A stretch of DNA of 64,000 bases from assembly GCF_003344785.1 (NCBI RefSeq), contig NZ_QPMK01000001.1:60479-124478 (forward strand), written 5' to 3'. Position 1 is the first letter of the stretch, and each line of letters begins with the position of its first letter. This DNA comes from Thalassococcus profundi (GTDB taxonomy: Bacteria; Pseudomonadota; Alphaproteobacteria; Rhodobacterales; Rhodobacteraceae). The position numbers and the translations under genes were made by a program. The notes beneath the pieces were generated by a model that was not told where the DNA came from, did no database searches, and was given only the letters and a program-made list of their open reading frames with translations. Below are positions 62,038 to 64,000 of the stretch, one piece after another.

Positions 62038-63176
62038 ATCTTGACCCAGGCGGCGTCGTCCTTTGCCGACGTGACGCAGGCGCGGATGAAGGCCATGCCT
62101 TCCAGCCCCGCCGTCAGCCCCGGCAGCTTGCCCATGAGCGTTTCGCGCGGCTCCCCGGCCTGTGCGGCGCGGATCGCCTCTGCCGCCTCGGTGTAGAGCG
62201 TGGCAAAGGCTTCGAGGTAGCCTTCGGGGTGGCCCGGCGGGATGCGGCTGACCGAGGTTCCCGCCTCGGTTGCCCCGGCCCCGTTGCGGGTGATCCGGCG
62301 CGACGGTTCGCCATGCGGCGTGTACCAGAGATAGTTGGGATCTTCCTGCGCCCATTCGAGGCCGCCGGCGCTGCCGAAGATGCGCAGGCGCAGGCCGTTC
62401 TCGCAGCCGGGCGCCACCTGGCTGCACCAGAGCATGCCGCGCGCACCGCTGTCGTAGCGCAGCATCACGTGGGCGTTGTCGTCCAATGCGCGCCCGGCCC
62501 CGAAGCTTTGCAGATCGGCGGCCAGCCGCTCTGGCACCTGCCCGGTGACGAAGGCCGCAAGGTTGTAGGCATGGGTGCCGATGTCGCCGATGGCGCCGCC
62601 CGCGCCGGACCGTTCGGGGTCAGTGCGCCATTCGGCCTGTTTCACGCCCTGGCTTTCGACGTCGTCGGTCATCCAGTCCTGCGGGTATTCCACCTGCACC
62701 ACGCGCAGCGTCCCGATGGCGCCGTCCGCGACCATCGCCTGCGCCTGCCGTATCATCGGGTAGCCGGTGTAATTGTGCGTCAGGATGAACAGCGCCTTGC
62801 TGGCATGCACCGCCTTCTCCATCGCCTCGGCATCGTCGAAAGTCGCGGTGAGAGGCTTGTCGCAGATCACATGAATGCCGCGGTCGAGAAACGGCTTGGC
62901 CGCGGCGAAATGCACGTGGTTCGGGGTCACGATGCTGACCGCCTCGATGCCGTCCTCGCGGGCGGCCTCGGCCTCGGCCATCTCTTCGAACGACCCGTAG
63001 GAGCGGTCTGGATCGAGCCCCAGCGCCTCGCCGCTTTTCTTGGCCTTCTCGGGCGTGGAACTGAGCGCCCCCGCCACGAGGTCGTAATGCCCGTCGATGC
63101 GGCTGGCGATCCGGTGCACGCCGCCGATGAATGCGTCGGCGCCGCCGCCGACCATGCCCAGTCTGATCCGTTTCAT
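62034..63176 (-). CDS. Gfo/Idh/MocA family oxidoreductase
   Basis: 380-residue NAD(P)-dependent sugar or polyol oxidoreductase. N-terminal Rossmann motif LGMVGGGADAFIGGVH, then VSIVTPNHVHFAAA, the catalytic-region HVICDKPLTATFDDA (EKP-like Lys), and IGDIGTHAYNLAAF with the catalytic His. ATG at 63176 shares one base with the upstream gene's stop (TGATG). Likely acts on the sugar taken up by the operon's transporter. Confidence 0.88.
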   Translation of the reverse strand: MKRIRLGMVGGGADAFIGGVHRIASRIDGHYDLVAGALSSTPEKAKKSGEALGLDPDRSYGSFEEMAEAEAAREDGIEAVSIVTPNHVHFAAAKPFLDRGIHVICDKPLTATFDDAEAMEKAVHASKALFILTHNYTGYPMIRQAQAMVADGAIGTLRVVQVEYPQDWMTDDVESQGVKQAEWRTDPERSGAGGAIGDIGTHAYNLAAFVTGQVPERLAADLQSFGAGRALDDNAHVMLRYDSGARGMLWCSQVAPGCENGLRLRIFGSAGGLEWAQEDPNYLWYTPHGEPSRRITRNGAGATEAGTSVSRIPPGHPEGYLEAFATLYTEAAEAIRAAQAGEPRETLMGKLPGLTAGLEGMAFIRACVTSAKDDAAWVKI

Positions 63177-64000
63177 CAATCCAACCCCAGCATCTTGCGG
63201 TTCGTCGCGTCGTCGATGTCGCCCCCGGCGAAATCGTCAAAGGCATGCGGCGTCACGCGGATGATGTGGTCGCGCACGAACTGCGCGCCTTCGCGGGCGC
63301 CGTCCTCGGGGTGCTTTAGCGCGCATTCCCATTCCACGACCGCCCAGCCGTCGAAGTCGATGGCCGCCAGCTTGGAGAAGATCGCGCCGAAATCGACTTG
63401 CCCGTCGCCAGGGCTGCGGAAGCGCCCGGCGCGGTTCACCCAGGGCTGGTAGCCGCCATAGACGCCCTGCCGCCCGGTCGGGTTGAACTCCGCATCCTTG
63501 ACGTGGAACATCTTGATGCGCTCGGCATAGATGTCGATGTTGTCGAGGTAATCGAGGCATTGCAGCACGTAGTGCGAGGGGTCGTAGAGCATGTTGCAGC
63601 GCGCGTGCCCGTCGAGCCGGTCGAGGAACATTTCGAAGGTGACGCCGTCGTGCAGGTCCTCCATCGGGTGGATCTCGTAGCAGACATCGACACCACAATC
63701 CTCGGCGTGATCGAGGATCGGACGCCAGCGCGCGGCCAGTTCGTCGAAAGCGGTGTCGACGAGCCCCTGCGGCCGCTGTGGGAACGGGTAGACGAAGGGC
63801 CAGACCAGCCCGCCGGAAAAGGTGACATGCTGGCCGATGCCGAGCTTGTTTGACGCGGTGAGCGCCTTCTTGACCTGACCTGTGGCCCACTCCTGCCGGG
63901 CCGCGGGCTTCCCCTGAACCTCGGGCGGCGCAAAGCCGTCGACCCAGGCATCGTAGGCGGGATGCACCGCCACGAGCTGGCCCAGGATATGGGTGGAAAG
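63176..64000 (-). CDS. sugar phosphate isomerase/epimerase-like TIM-barrel protein (5' end outside window)
   Basis: Visible C-terminal 274 residues of a xylose-isomerase-like TIM-barrel protein. Features: STHILGQLVAVHPAYD at the edge, VCYEIHPMEDLHDGVTFEMFLDRL, NMLYDPSHYVLQCLDYLDNI, MFHVKDAEFNPTGRQGVYGGY and AVVEWECALKHPEDGAREGAQFVRDHI, which carry the metal-binding Glu, Asp and His typical of the family. The reading frame is open to the window end, so the start lies beyond 64000. First visible gene of the sugar operon. Confidence 0.87.
   Translation of the reverse strand, partial: LSTHILGQLVAVHPAYDAWVDGFAPPEVQGKPAARQEWATGQVKKALTASNKLGIGQHVTFSGGLVWPFVYPFPQRPQGLVDTAFDELAARWRPILDHAEDCGVDVCYEIHPMEDLHDGVTFEMFLDRLDGHARCNMLYDPSHYVLQCLDYLDNIDIYAERIKMFHVKDAEFNPTGRQGVYGGYQPWVNRAGRFRSPGDGQVDFGAIFSKLAAIDFDGWAVVEWECALKHPEDGAREGAQFVRDHIIRVTPHAFDDFAGGDIDDATNRKMLGLD

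Overview
The window is a GC-rich, densely coded chromosomal segment that fits an alphaproteobacterium of the Rhodobacteraceae (Roseobacter/Rhodobacter type). The pointers are an ethylmalonyl-CoA pathway (ccr, ecm), a LuxI/LuxR pair, taurine genes (tauABC, tpa), an opgG-opgI-opgH-opgC periplasmic glucan operon of the Rhodobacter type, an ornithine-decarboxylase-type gene with a leader resembling the alphaproteobacterial speF RNA, and several ABC transport operons. The genus assignment is inference from gene content. I saw no rRNA, tRNA, insertion sequence, prophage or CRISPR array. Codon style looks uniform, so this reads as core and niche-adaptive chromosome rather than an island.

Layout. 0-4.6 kb: end of an oxidoreductase, an SDR, a RecD-like helicase, then an AHL quorum-sensing module (luxI, luxR and a small upstream gene). 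4.7-9.8 kb: crotonyl-CoA carboxylase/reductase, a PlsB/PlsC-type acyltransferase and ethylmalonyl-CoA mutase, two steps of the ethylmalonyl-CoA pathway. 10-13.5 kb: H-NS-like protein, DeoD-type phosphorylase, DUF1989 protein, and the decarboxylase with its leader. 13.5-19.7 kb: two small genes and a succinate dehydrogenase cluster sdhCDA-(lipoprotein, FkbM methyltransferase, lipoprotein)-sdhB. 19.7-21 kb: soluble PAS sensor. 21-28.4 kb: a PotABCD-like ABC transporter with a DUF1330 gene, divergent from an ArgE-like deacylase. 28.4-33.3 kb: tauA-tauB-tauC divergent from tpa. 33.4-42.4 kb: GNAT, HU, AMP nucleosidase, topoisomerase IB, aldolase-like protein, lytic transglycosylase, YeeZ-like protein, ExoD, ribD, nrdR and yjbQ. 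42.5-43.7 kb: a dienelactone hydrolase gene broken by a 3 x 19 bp tandem repeat, and a small secreted protein. 43.9-51.2 kb: GntR regulator, SnoaL-like protein, and a Liv-type transporter whose second permease and both ATPases are one polypeptide, translationally coupled to an amidohydrolase. 51.4-58.4 kb: opgG-opgI-opgH-opgC, then a membrane helical protein coupled to an anchored ClpP-fold protein. 58.5-64 kb: a sugar ABC transporter operon with Gfo/Idh/MocA and sugar-isomerase-like genes, cut by the window edge.

How it fits together. Several operons pair import with the first catabolic step: taurine uptake with transamination by Tpa, the Liv-type importer with an amidohydrolase, the Pot-like importer beside a deacylase, and the sugar importer with two sugar-modifying enzymes. 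In three of these transport operons a strong inverted repeat follows the binding-protein gene, which would lower expression of the downstream membrane genes relative to the binding protein. The most unusual items are a speF-type leader encoding a peptide with an IRR..TH core like the E. coli SpeFL ornithine sensor, the 19 bp tandem repeat that switches the frame of a hydrolase, the LivM-LivG-LivF fusion, permeases with large extra domains, a luxI ribosome-binding site buried in a hairpin, and the uncharacterised membrane-protein/ClpP-fold pair downstream of the glucan operon.
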